The notes below the pieces were generated by a model. That model had not been told where the DNA came from and made no database searches. It saw nothing but the letters and a program-made list of their open reading frames with translations. The translations under genes and the position numbers were made by a program. Positions 53,251 through 60,678 of a DNA stretch of 64,000 bases are shown here, piece after piece (the stretch's first letter is position 1; each line of letters starts with the position of its first letter). The DNA is from Chryseobacterium gleum (lineage in GTDB: Bacteria; Bacteroidota; Bacteroidia; Flavobacteriales; Flavobacteriaceae). The stretch covers positions 62,001 to 126,000 of the forward strand of contig CAMCVI010000006.1 of the NCBI GenBank assembly GCA_945881885.1, written 5' to 3'.

Positions 53251-53601
53251 TTACTTTACCACAATCTCAGATTCTTTTTTAACTATAATTTCTGGTTTGC
53301 CTTTATATAGTATTACTGTTCCCGTAATGCAAATGGTTTTTGTATCTAACGTTAGTGGATTGTAGGAAAAAGTATCTCTATCTAATTTGAATACTACTAC
53401 TGAAAACGCATTGTCAGGAAAGGGTTTGCCAAAATTCAACAGCGCATTACCGCCTTTGGTTTCATAAATACTGGTTACTTTTTCGCAAATAGTAATTGTT
53501 TTGCCTTCAAAAGATGCGATGTTTTCTAATGTTGGCGTAATTTCTTGAGCACTAACCAGTAGTGTTCCGAATAAAAACAGCGCTAAAAATATTTTTTTCA
53601 T
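53251..53601 (-). CDS. Small secreted OB-fold-like protein
   Basis: 116 residues. Signal peptide ends LLVSAQ. The mature chain is beta-rich with FEGKTITICEKVTSIY, TKTICITGTVILYKGKPEIIV, the pattern of OB-fold (BOF/YdeI-like nucleic-acid-binding) proteins. Two cysteines may pair in the periplasm. It lies nine bases after the exported SOD gene and is probably on the same transcript. Confidence 0.7.
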   Translation of the reverse strand: MKKIFLALFLFGTLLVSAQEITPTLENIASFEGKTITICEKVTSIYETKGGNALLNFGKPFPDNAFSVVVFKLDRDTFSYNPLTLDTKTICITGTVILYKGKPEIIVKKESEIVVK

Positions 53602-53610
53602 AGTTGTAAA

Positions 53611-54282
53611 TTAATTGCTTTTAATAGCTAAGTTATAATTGGCACTTACTTCGTTCCAGTTAATCACGTTCCAAATAGACGTTAAATAATCCGCACGTTT
53701 GTTTTGGTATTTTAAGTAATACGCGTGTTCCCAAACATCAATGCCTAAAATTGGTGTGCCTTTGGTTTCTGCAACATCCATTAACGGATTGTCTTGATTA
53801 GGCGTAGAAGACACCACCAGTTTGTTGTTTTTATCAACAGAAAGCCAAGCCCATCCTGAACCAAATCGGGTAGTGGCTGCTGTATTTATTTTTTCTTTTA
53901 ACGCATCCATACTTCCAAACGTATCCATAATTGCTTTTTCTAATACTGCAGTGGGTTTGGTGTTTTTAGTTGGTGTTAGTATAGACCAAAACAATTCGTG
54001 ATTATAATGTCCGCCTGCATTGTTTCTAATAGCTGGACTCAATTTTGAGACATTTGCAAAAATCTCTTTTACTGTCATTGTAGCGGCATCCGTACCCACA
54101 ACTGCTGCATTTAGGTTTTTCACATACGCGGCGTGGTGCTTGCTATAATGAATTTCCATAGTTTGCGCATCTATAAAAGGTTCTAAATCTGAGTAAGCAT
54201 AAGGCAATGGCTTTTGAGCAAACTGCGCCGAAACGGAAACAACAAACAAAAGCAAAACAGCTAGTAATTGAAATTTTTTCAT
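53611..54282 (-). CDS. Exported superoxide dismutase, Mn-type
   Basis: 223 residues. A signal peptide (MKKFQLLAVLLLFVVSVSAQ) precedes a complete Fe/Mn SOD domain. Metal ligands are His45, His95 in NHELFW, Asp182 and His186 in DVWEHAYYL. Gly91 (four before His95) with Gln163 in PNQDNPLM is the Mn-type second-sphere pattern, as in E. coli SodA, rather than the Fe-type Gln. An envelope location is expected, unlike the usual cytosolic enzyme. Box TAACTTTG at 54318-54325. Confidence 0.93.
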   Translation of the reverse strand: MKKFQLLAVLLLFVVSVSAQFAQKPLPYAYSDLEPFIDAQTMEIHYSKHHAAYVKNLNAAVVGTDAATMTVKEIFANVSKLSPAIRNNAGGHYNHELFWSILTPTKNTKPTAVLEKAIMDTFGSMDALKEKINTAATTRFGSGWAWLSVDKNNKLVVSSTPNQDNPLMDVAETKGTPILGIDVWEHAYYLKYQNKRADYLTSIWNVINWNEVSANYNLAIKSN

Positions 54283-54317
54283 AATGAAGGATTTTGAGTT
54301 ATAAAAACTTGTTGTAG

Positions 54318-54325
54318 CAAAGTTA
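54318..54325 (-). promoter_or_regulatory. Promoter -7 box of the exported SOD operon (TAACTTTG)
   Basis: An exact TAnnTTTG match on the minus strand, 35 bases before the ATG. Confidence 0.6.
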
Positions 54326-54350
54326 GTGGTTTTTAATTAGATTGTTAGGT

Positions 54351-54398
54351 TTTAGCTGTTAGCATTTAGCTGTTAGCAATTAGCTTTTAGCTGTTAGC
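54351..54398. repeat. TTAGCTGTTAGC tandem repeat
   Basis: Three TTTAGCTGTTAGC-type units separated by short variants (TTAGCA, AATTAGC) in 48 bases. Confidence 0.8.
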
Positions 54399-54455
54399 TT
54401 TTTTACTTTTTACTTTTTACTTTTTACTTTTCACTTTTCACTTTTCACTTTTTCC
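54399..54455. repeat. Heptanucleotide simple repeat (TTTTTAC/TTTTCAC)
   Basis: Four TTTTTAC units followed by three TTTTCAC units and a T-run. It lies between SOD and the acyltransferase, in a non-coding stretch. Confidence 0.85.
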
Positions 54456-54467
54456 TCTTCCCGCACA

Positions 54468-54500
54468 CCTTTTACCCAAAACCCAAAATCCAAAACCCCT
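54468..54500. repeat. C-rich block with CCCAAAACC units, copy 3
   Basis: CCTTTTACCCAAAACCC, then CAAAATCC and AAAACCCCTCC, matching the blocks before pdxH and kdsB. Confidence 0.55.
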
Positions 54501-54719
54501 CCTTTTCAATAAATGATAAACATTTCTAATTTTTGAAAAGAACTTTTGCCATTTACTAGGGCGATGGTATTATTTTTTGTTTTTAAATTTGATAAAACTG
54601 ATAAGCTAATGATTTGAAGTGGAAATTGTAGTGAGTGAAGGTTTGTTGTATATTGTGATAGGATAGAAGTAGCTGAGTATTTTTTTGAACATCATTATAT
54701 AAATTACGTAAATATACTT

Positions 54720-54727
54720 TATTTTTG
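54720..54727 (+). promoter_or_regulatory. Promoter -7 box of the PlsC-like gene (TATTTTTG)
   Basis: An exact TAnnTTTG match 22 bases before ATG 54750; a TTG at 54732 is in frame but would leave almost no leader. Confidence 0.55.
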
Positions 54728-54749
54728 TTTTTTGTCAAAATTTATAAAA

Positions 54750-55301
54750 ATGAAACAATATCTATATAGATTTATATTTTTTAAAATAATGGGTTGGAAA
54801 GTCACTGGTACTTTTGACGCCTCAATTAAAAAATGTGTAATAATTGTGGTGCCTCACACCAGTTGGTTTGATTTTTTTATTGGGGTGTTTTTTAGAGGAA
54901 CCTATCCTGTAGAAATTAATTTTTTAGCCAAGCAAGAATTATTCAAATTTCCGCTAGGTTCTTATTTAAAATGGATGGGTGGCATTCCGTTAAACAGAGA
55001 CAAAAACGAAAATAAAGTAGATGCAATTGCGAAAATTTTTGAAAGAAAAGAAGTAATGCGCTTGTCATTATCACCTGAAGGCACAAGAAAAAAAGTAACA
55101 CAATGGAAATCTGGATACTATTATATTGCTCAAAAGGCAAATGTGCCAATTCTTCCAATTGGCTTTGATTATGAAAACAAACAGGTAATTATTTTTGATA
55201 CATTTAACATAACTAACGATTTTGATAAGGATTCAAAGTATTTAGAGTCAATATATACTACTATCAAAGGAAAAGTACCCGAATTTAGCTTTACCCGTTA
55301 A
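54750..55301 (+). CDS. 1-acyl-glycerol-3-phosphate acyltransferase (PlsC-like)
   Basis: 183 residues. The acyltransferase motif HX4D is VPHTSWFDF (His36, Asp41), then FKFPLGSYLKWMGGIPLNRD, and LSPEGTRKK. It is shorter than E. coli PlsC (245) and may acylate another glycerophospholipid or a glycan. The stop overlaps the convergent XRE gene's stop by four bases. Confidence 0.85.
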   Translation: MKQYLYRFIFFKIMGWKVTGTFDASIKKCVIIVVPHTSWFDFFIGVFFRGTYPVEINFLAKQELFKFPLGSYLKWMGGIPLNRDKNENKVDAIAKIFERKEVMRLSLSPEGTRKKVTQWKSGYYYIAQKANVPILPIGFDYENKQVIIFDTFNITNDFDKDSKYLESIYTTIKGKVPEFSFTR

Positions 55302-55747
55302 GGATTGTAATTTTTAAACGTACCATCACTATAAAATATAACAATCCGCTCAATTGTTGATTCGGTTGAGATAGGTGTTGCTTCGGTATGTGTTTTTTGC
55401 GTAATTGCGCTTTTTTCAATTCCTGTTTCAATTGCTGCTGTTTCTTGTGAAAACAAATCGTTTACTTGTTTAGTATTTTCTTCAGGTAAAAAAGTTGTTT
55501 TTTCAACAAAACCATTTTCTCCTTTTGGAAAACTTCCTTTTCCATTAAGCAACCATAATAATTCTACTTCAGGAAAGTTTTCAATTACTTTTAATATAAA
55601 ATCTAAACTAGGTTTGTTTCTTCCTGAAAGTAGGTGAGAGATACTAGATCTTTGCACGTTAATTTTTTCTGCAAATAGCGAAGCCGTTAAACCATAATAA
55701 TCAAAAATAGTTTCCAAACGTTTTACGAAGTGTTCTGTATCTATCAT
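55298..55747 (-). CDS. XRE-family helix-turn-helix regulator
   Basis: 149 residues. HTH domain at about 8-66 (LTASLFAEKINVQRSSISHLLSGRNKPSLDFI), the layout of Cro/CI-type repressors. The remaining ~80 residues are low-complexity, Thr/Glu-rich, with VIFYSDGTFKNYNP at the end. No peptidase or dimerisation domain is evident. It faces an M14-Lrp operon. A palindromic site lies over its promoter, so it probably controls itself. Confidence 0.85.
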   Translation of the reverse strand: MIDTEHFVKRLETIFDYYGLTASLFAEKINVQRSSISHLLSGRNKPSLDFILKVIENFPEVELLWLLNGKGSFPKGENGFVEKTTFLPEENTKQVNDLFSQETAAIETGIEKSAITQKTHTEATPISTESTIERIVIFYSDGTFKNYNP

Positions 55748-55769
55748 CCTAATTAATATTAAAAATTTA

Positions 55770-55784
55770 GTTTACAAATGTAAC
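55770..55784. promoter_or_regulatory. Candidate operator site 1 (GTTTACAAATGTAAC)
   Basis: Perfect TTACA-2-TGTAA palindrome. Its minus strand contains TACATTTG (55775-55782), the probable promoter box of the XRE gene, 27 bases before the ATG. Confidence 0.55.
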
Positions 55785-55916
55785 AAATTACAATTAAAAC
55801 AACATCATTTATTTGTAGAATTAGATAATAATTGTTTAAATTGTATAATTTATTAATACATATAAAATATTATAAAGTACTGATTTTGTGTAATTTAGAT
55901 AAATAATAATAAATTA

Positions 55917-55931
55917 GTTTACACTTGTGAA
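55917..55931. promoter_or_regulatory. Candidate operator site 2 (GTTTACACTTGTGAA)
   Basis: Imperfect copy: TTTACA half plus TTGTGAA in place of TGTAA. It is in the middle of the divergent gap, away from either promoter box. Confidence 0.35.
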
Positions 55932-55982
55932 ATATTGCAACTAATATTGATGTAAAATCAAAATGTTTTGAGTTAATTTCTT

Positions 55983-55997
55983 GTTTACAAATGTAAA
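55983..55997. promoter_or_regulatory. Candidate operator site 3 (GTTTACAAATGTAAA)
   Basis: Perfect TTACA-2-TGTAA palindrome identical to site 1 over 14 of 15 bases, 25 bases upstream of site 4. Confidence 0.5.
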
Positions 55998-56006
55998 ATT
56001 AAATAT

Positions 56007-56021
56007 ATTTACATTTGTAAC
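56007..56021. promoter_or_regulatory. Candidate operator site 4 and promoter of the M14-Lrp operon (ATTTACATTTGTAAC)
   Basis: Contains TACATTTG at 56010-56017, ending four bases before the ATG at 56022. It also has the TTACA...TGTAA arms, so binding here would block the promoter. Confidence 0.55.
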
Positions 56022-57134
56022 ATGAAAGATAATTTACAAATTGCAACCCAATATAAGTATGATTCCATATCAGGAAGATATGTAACTACTGAGCATGTTG
56101 ATTTGTTTTTAGAAACATTAACTTCTAAATTTAAGATTACAACTGCTGGATATTCTGTTCAAAATAAAAAAATAAAAGCCATTCAATTTGGTGAAGGTGC
56201 TATTAAAATTTTAGTTTGGTCGCAAATGCATGGCAATGAAAGTACCACAACAAAAGGTTTGATTGATTATTTAAACTATTTAAATTGCAACGAAAAGGAA
56301 TTTGACAACATTTCTAAATCTTTCACTTTTTATATTTTACCATTATTAAATCCGGATGGAGCCGAAGCTTACACTAGGGAAAATGCCAATGGCGTAGATT
56401 TAAATAGAGACGCGTTTGCCTGTACCCAACCTGAGAGTCAAGTTTTAAGAACGAGTTTAGAAAACTTAAATCCAAATTTCTGTTTTAATTTACATGACCA
56501 GCGTAGCATTTTTGGTTTATTGGAAAGTCAAAAACCTGCAACTATGTCTTTCTTAGCTGCTTCATATAATGAAGAACGAACATTTAACGTGGTTAGAGAA
56601 AGTGCCGCAGCAGTAATAGTAGGCATCAATGCAGAGTTGCAAAAATACATTCCCCACCAAGTAGGAAGATTCGATGATTCATTTAATATCAATTGTACGG
56701 GTGATTATTTTACAAATAGGGGGTATGCGACTATATTATTTGAAGCTGGTCATTATACCAATGATTACAATAGAGAAGAGGTAAGAAAATTTGTTTTTAT
56801 TGCATTAAAAGCCGCCATTTCATTTGTTAACGAAAACGATATAGTTAGCAATGATTTGCAGAATTATTTAAATATTTATCAGAATAATAAATGTTTTTAT
56901 GATTTTATATTCAAAAATGTGAAAATTTATGATAATAATGTAGAAAAAAATATTAGATTTGCAGTTCAATTTAAGGAAGTTTTAAAGGCCGGAAAAATAG
57001 CATTTATCCCAGAAGTTGTTCAAATTTTAAATTTAGACTCCTTTTTAGCACATCAAACCATTGATTTTAAAAATAAATTATATGAATTTGAAAACCGAAA
57101 CTTTCCTGAAATTGGCGACATTATAAAAATATAG
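56022..57134 (+). CDS. Cytoplasmic M14 family metallopeptidase
   Basis: 370 residues. Zinc motif MHGNE (His70, Glu73), M14 signature NGVDLNRDA, third-ligand region NLHDQRS with His158, and ILFEAGHY near 240 as a candidate catalytic Glu. There is no signal peptide, unlike the M14 protein at 2776. It may trim peptides or deacylate amino-acid derivatives in the cytosol (AstE/AspA-like M14 members do). It leads an operon with an Lrp regulator; the probable promoter lies four bases before its ATG. Confidence 0.85.
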   Translation: MKDNLQIATQYKYDSISGRYVTTEHVDLFLETLTSKFKITTAGYSVQNKKIKAIQFGEGAIKILVWSQMHGNESTTTKGLIDYLNYLNCNEKEFDNISKSFTFYILPLLNPDGAEAYTRENANGVDLNRDAFACTQPESQVLRTSLENLNPNFCFNLHDQRSIFGLLESQKPATMSFLAASYNEERTFNVVRESAAAVIVGINAELQKYIPHQVGRFDDSFNINCTGDYFTNRGYATILFEAGHYTNDYNREEVRKFVFIALKAAISFVNENDIVSNDLQNYLNIYQNNKCFYDFIFKNVKIYDNNVEKNIRFAVQFKEVLKAGKIAFIPEVVQILNLDSFLAHQTIDFKNKLYEFENRNFPEIGDIIKI

Positions 57135-57160
57135 TTTACAAAAAGATAAAAAAAAAGATT

Positions 57161-57640
57161 ATGGGTAAGTTTAGATTAGATGAAGTAGACCACCAGATTT
57201 TAGATATGTTAATTGACAATACTAGAATCCCATTTACAGATATTGCAAAAAAATTATTAATATCTGCAGGAACAGTGCACGTTAGAGTAAAAAAAATGGA
57301 AGATGCTGGAATTATTAAAGGTTCTTCATTAACTTTAGATTATGAAAAATTAGGATATTCATTTATTGCTTATGTAGGAATCTTTTTAAATAGCACTTCT
57401 CAAACAAAATTTGTTTTAGAACGTATTAATGAAATTCCTTTTGTTACTGTAGCTTCTGTAACTACAGGGAAATTTAATATATTCTGTAAAATAAGAGCAA
57501 GAGATACGGCACATGCAAAAGATGTTATCTTTCAAATTGATGATATTGATGGCGTTTACAGAACCGAAACAATGATTTCATTAGAAGAAAGTATTAACGA
57601 CAAAAAACGATTGATGCATACAATTTTTAAGGAATTGTAA
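57161..57640 (+). CDS. Lrp/AsnC family transcriptional regulator
   Basis: 159 residues. HTH at about 5-60 (LDEVDHQILDMLIDNTRIPFTDIAKKLLISAGTVHVRVKKM) and the ligand-binding RAM domain (about 70-150, IAYVGIFLNSTSQTKFVLERI, VTTGKFNIFCKIRARD). Lrp proteins sense amino acids. It is 26 bases behind the M14 gene, so it may report on the peptidase's products; that is inference. Confidence 0.9.
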   Translation: MGKFRLDEVDHQILDMLIDNTRIPFTDIAKKLLISAGTVHVRVKKMEDAGIIKGSSLTLDYEKLGYSFIAYVGIFLNSTSQTKFVLERINEIPFVTVASVTTGKFNIFCKIRARDTAHAKDVIFQIDDIDGVYRTETMISLEESINDKKRLMHTIFKEL

Positions 57641-57654
57641 TCATATTTAAATAT

Positions 57655-57694
57655 AAAAAATCCCGTTTCGAAAGTATCGAAACGGGATTTTTTT
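57655..57694. terminator. Bidirectional terminator
   Basis: Perfect stem AAATCCCGTTTCGA / TCGAAACGGGATTT, five-base loop, A and T runs on both sides, between Lrp and the acidic protein gene. Confidence 0.92.
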
Positions 57695-57708
57695 ATGCTT
57701 GTATTTTT

Positions 57709-58089
57709 CTAATCTTCTTCTTCCTCTTCATCTTCTGAATAGGCTTTTATTTTATTTCCATCAGCATCTTCTTCATCGTCTAACTCTATTTTCTCTTCTT
57801 CTTCCTCTTCATCTTCTATAACTAAATCTTTAATAGCATCTATACTTACTTCAGGCGTAATAAAATCTTCCTCTTCATCAAAATTTTCAATTCTATCTGC
57901 TAATTTCATACTCACTTTTACTAAATATACAGTATCAGCAGTTTTTACTTCAACAGCCTCAATTGCCTCATTTTTAGCATTTTTGAAACGAATTATATCC
58001 GAATCATCATATCCATCTGGAAATTTCTCAACCAACAGGTTTAAAATTTCATTCGTTAATTTTGTGTACTCTACAATTACTCTTTTCAT
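57709..58089 (-). CDS. Acidic conserved hypothetical protein
   Basis: 126 residues. The first ~60 residues are mixed alpha/beta (VIVEYTKLTNEILNLLVEKFPDGYDDSDII), and the last ~55 are mostly Asp and Glu (EDEEEEEEKIELDDEEDADGN). It appears conserved in Flavobacteriia but has no assigned function. Such tails mimic nucleic acid or bind basic proteins, a speculation. Box TAAATTTG at 58119-58126. Confidence 0.7.
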   Translation of the reverse strand: MKRVIVEYTKLTNEILNLLVEKFPDGYDDSDIIRFKNAKNEAIEAVEVKTADTVYLVKVSMKLADRIENFDEEEDFITPEVSIDAIKDLVIEDEEEEEEKIELDDEEDADGNKIKAYSEDEEEEED

Positions 58090-58118
58090 TTATTTCTTGC
58101 CTTAATCAATTTAATTGT

Positions 58119-58126
58119 CAAATTTA
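58119..58126 (-). promoter_or_regulatory. Promoter -7 box of the acidic protein gene (TAAATTTG)
   Basis: An exact TAnnTTTG match 29 bases before the ATG at 58089. Confidence 0.55.
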
Positions 58127-58175
58127 GTATTGAAATTTTAAAATTTAAATTTTTTTAAAACTTTATTTTTTCTTA

Positions 58176-59150
58176 TTACCAACCTAAAATATAAGCGAAG
58201 ATTAGCGGTGTTACAATAGTTGCATCAGATTCTACTATGAATTTTGGTGTGTCTACATCTAGTTTTCCCCAAGTAATTTTTTCGTTAGGCACCGCACCAG
58301 AATACGAACCATAACTTGTAGTTGAATCAGAAATCTGACAAAAATAACTCCAAAATGGTACATCAGTCATTTCCATATCTTGGTATAACATGGGTACAAC
58401 GCAAATTGGAAAATCTCCTGCAATTCCTCCACCAATTTGGAAGAAACCAATTCCTTTACCTGCGCAATTTTTTGGATACCAATCGGCCAACCACATCATG
58501 TATTCAATACCACTTTTTGTAGTTGAAGCTTTTAATTCCCCTTTAATACAATAGGATGCAAAAATATTACCCATAGTACTATCTTCCCAACCTGGGACAA
58601 CAATAGGCAAGTTTTTTTCTGCTGCAGCAACCATCCAAGAATCTTTAGGATCAATTTCGTAATATTGTTCTAAAACACCTGAATTAATCATTTGATACAT
58701 AAATTCGTGAGGAAAATAGCGTTCACCAGATTTGTCTGCTTTATTCCAAATATTAAATAAATGCTGTTGCAAACGACGAAATGCTTCTTCTTCAGGAATA
58801 CAAGTATCTGTAACTCTATTGAAATGATTGTCTAATAAATCTCTTTCTTCTTCTGGAGATAAATCTCTATAATTTGGCACTCTTTTGTAAGAATTGTGTG
58901 CCACTAAATTCATAATATCTTCTTCTAAATTAGCGCCTGTACAAGAAATAATATGAATTTTATCTTGACGAATCATTTCTGCTAACGATTTTCCTAACTC
59001 GGCTGTACTCATAGCGCCTGCAAGGGTTACCATCATTTTACCGTTGTCTAATAAATGGGTTTCATATCCTTTTGCAGCATCTACTAAAGCAGCGGCATTA
59101 AAATGTAAATAATGTTTTTCTACAAACTGACTAATTGGTCCTTTATTCAT
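58176..59150 (-). CDS. Deoxyhypusine synthase-like enzyme
   Basis: 324 residues. NAD-dependent family: MVTLAGAMSTAELG, CTGANLEEDI, and the lysine that carries the aminobutyl group, Lys296 in ITWGKLDVD, equivalent to Lys329 of the human enzyme, is present. Bacteria lack eIF5A, so this enzyme probably makes homospermidine or a related polyamine. It lies five bases after speA, making a two-gene polyamine operon. Product uncertain. Confidence 0.88.
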   Translation of the reverse strand: MNKGPISQFVEKHYLHFNAAALVDAAKGYETHLLDNGKMMVTLAGAMSTAELGKSLAEMIRQDKIHIISCTGANLEEDIMNLVAHNSYKRVPNYRDLSPEEERDLLDNHFNRVTDTCIPEEEAFRRLQQHLFNIWNKADKSGERYFPHEFMYQMINSGVLEQYYEIDPKDSWMVAAAEKNLPIVVPGWEDSTMGNIFASYCIKGELKASTTKSGIEYMMWLADWYPKNCAGKGIGFFQIGGGIAGDFPICVVPMLYQDMEMTDVPFWSYFCQISDSTTSYGSYSGAVPNEKITWGKLDVDTPKFIVESDATIVTPLIFAYILGW

Positions 59151-59155
59151 GGGGT

Positions 59156-60571
59156 TTATTTATTATCGTTTTTGTTTTTGTTATATCCTAAAATTTCTAA
59201 AACCTGTTCTACCTTTTGTTGTTCAGAAAATACTTCTGTAGCAAAAATTCCGTTTTTATCTTTATCTATTAAAATGTGTTTGGGTTGTGGTAAAATACAG
59301 TGACTCAAACCTCCATAACCACCAATAGATTCTTGATAAGCACCTGTGTTAAAAAAACCAATATACAATGGCTTTTCTTTGTTGTATTTTGGTAAATATA
59401 CGGCATTCATGTGTTGTTCTGAATTGTAATAATCGTCTCCATCACAAGTTAAACCACCTAAAAGTACCCGCTCATAAATGTCATTCCAGCGGTTTACGGC
59501 TAGCATTACATAACGTTTATTAATAGCCCAAGTATCTGGTAAAGTAGTGATAAATGAGGAATCAATCATGTTCCAATTTTCTCTATCGTTTTGTTTCTTT
59601 TGATATAAAACTTGGTATAGCACCCCGCCAGCTTCACCAACAGTGTAAGAACCAAATTCTGTAAAAATGTGAGGAACATCAACTTCTGCATCATCACATG
59701 CAATTTTTATTTGGTTCAATATTTCATCAACCATATATTGGTAATCATATTCAAAAGCCAATGAATTTTTGATAGGAAAACCACCACCGATATTTAAACT
59801 ATCTAATGAAGGACATTCCTTTTTTAAGGCAATGTATACTTTTAAACATTTTACCAACTCGTTCCAATAATAAGCTGTGTCATTAATTCCTGCATTAATA
59901 AAAAAGTGAAGCATTTTAAGTTCTACTTTTTTATTTTCAGCAATTTGCTTTCTGTAAAATGGTAAAATATCTTTATAACCGATACCTAAACGAGAAGTGT
60001 AAAATTCGAATTTTGGTTCTTCTTCGGCTGCAATTCTAATTCCGATTTTAAATTTACCATCAATTTGATCTTGAAGCAAATCTAATTCTTCAAAATTATC
60101 AATAACAGGTATGGTATTTTTATGGCCATTATTAATTAAACGCGCAATATTAGTTACATATTGATCACGTTTAAAACCATTGCAAACAACAAACGAATTT
60201 TTATTGATTTTTCCTTGTTCCATAAGGTTTTCAACGATATCGATATCAAAAGCAGAAGACGTTTCAATATGAATATTGTTTTTAAGAGCTTCATTTAAAA
60301 TGAATTCAAAATGAGAACTTTTGGTACAATAACAATAAAAATATTTGGCTTCATATCCGTGCTTTTCCATAGCATTTCTGAACCACATTTTGGCATTATT
60401 GATGTTTTGGGAAATTTTTGGTAAATACGTAAATTTCAATGGCGTACCATATTGCTCTACTAATTTCATCAAATCAATACCGTGAAATTGCAAATTATCT
60501 TTGTTCAAAGTAAATTCTTCCTGTGGGAAATAGAAAGTTTGATTGATAAGGTCGGAATATTTTGTATTCAT
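59156..60571 (-). CDS. speA: Arginine decarboxylase (biosynthetic, PLP type)
   Basis: 471 residues. Converts arginine to agmatine. PLP lysine is Lys84 in YCYCTKSSHFE; GGGFPIK (phosphate binding) and the C-terminal CDGDDYYNS with the active-site Cys are present. It is shorter than E. coli SpeA (658), matching the compact Bacteroidetes form. No agmatinase gene lies in the window. Promoter TACTTTTG at 60621-60628. Confidence 0.9.
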   Translation of the reverse strand: MNTKYSDLINQTFYFPQEEFTLNKDNLQFHGIDLMKLVEQYGTPLKFTYLPKISQNINNAKMWFRNAMEKHGYEAKYFYCYCTKSSHFEFILNEALKNNIHIETSSAFDIDIVENLMEQGKINKNSFVVCNGFKRDQYVTNIARLINNGHKNTIPVIDNFEELDLLQDQIDGKFKIGIRIAAEEEPKFEFYTSRLGIGYKDILPFYRKQIAENKKVELKMLHFFINAGINDTAYYWNELVKCLKVYIALKKECPSLDSLNIGGGFPIKNSLAFEYDYQYMVDEILNQIKIACDDAEVDVPHIFTEFGSYTVGEAGGVLYQVLYQKKQNDRENWNMIDSSFITTLPDTWAINKRYVMLAVNRWNDIYERVLLGGLTCDGDDYYNSEQHMNAVYLPKYNKEKPLYIGFFNTGAYQESIGGYGGLSHCILPQPKHILIDKDKNGIFATEVFSEQQKVEQVLEILGYNKNKNDNK

Positions 60572-60620
60572 TAGGCTATTACTATATTATTTAATTGAAA
60601 CCCCTACTGGTTTGGCTGAA

Positions 60621-60628
60621 CAAAAGTA
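60621..60628 (-). promoter_or_regulatory. Promoter -7 box of the speA operon (TACTTTTG)
   Basis: An exact TAnnTTTG match 49 bases before the speA ATG. Confidence 0.55.
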
Positions 60629-60642
60629 AAAATAATATTACT

Positions 60643-60678
60643 AAAAAAAGAAGTAATTGAAAAAAAAATTATTTCTTT
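60643..60678 (-). terminator. Weak AT-rich terminator after aroB
   Basis: On the minus strand AAGAAATAATT pairs with AATTACTTCTT (one mismatch), followed by a T-run. It overlaps the aroB stop. The stem is nearly all A-T, so strength is doubtful. Confidence 0.4.

Larger units (their letters stand above)
54283..54749. other. 467-base gene-free region with simple repeats
   Basis: Holds the SOD promoter, a TTAGCTGTTAGC tandem (54351-54398), a heptamer tract (54399-54455), a CCC-rich block (54468-54500), then about 220 AT-rich bases in which I see nothing, and the PlsC promoter. No open frame of note. Confidence 0.6.

Noticed and set aside
54399..54455. CRISPR array
   Set aside because: Seven-base units without spacers; this is a simple repeat, and no cas gene is present.
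55298..55747. Prophage repressor or remnant, because of the Cro/CI-like protein
   Set aside because: No integrase, structural gene or att-like repeat is near, and the neighbours are core-type genes.
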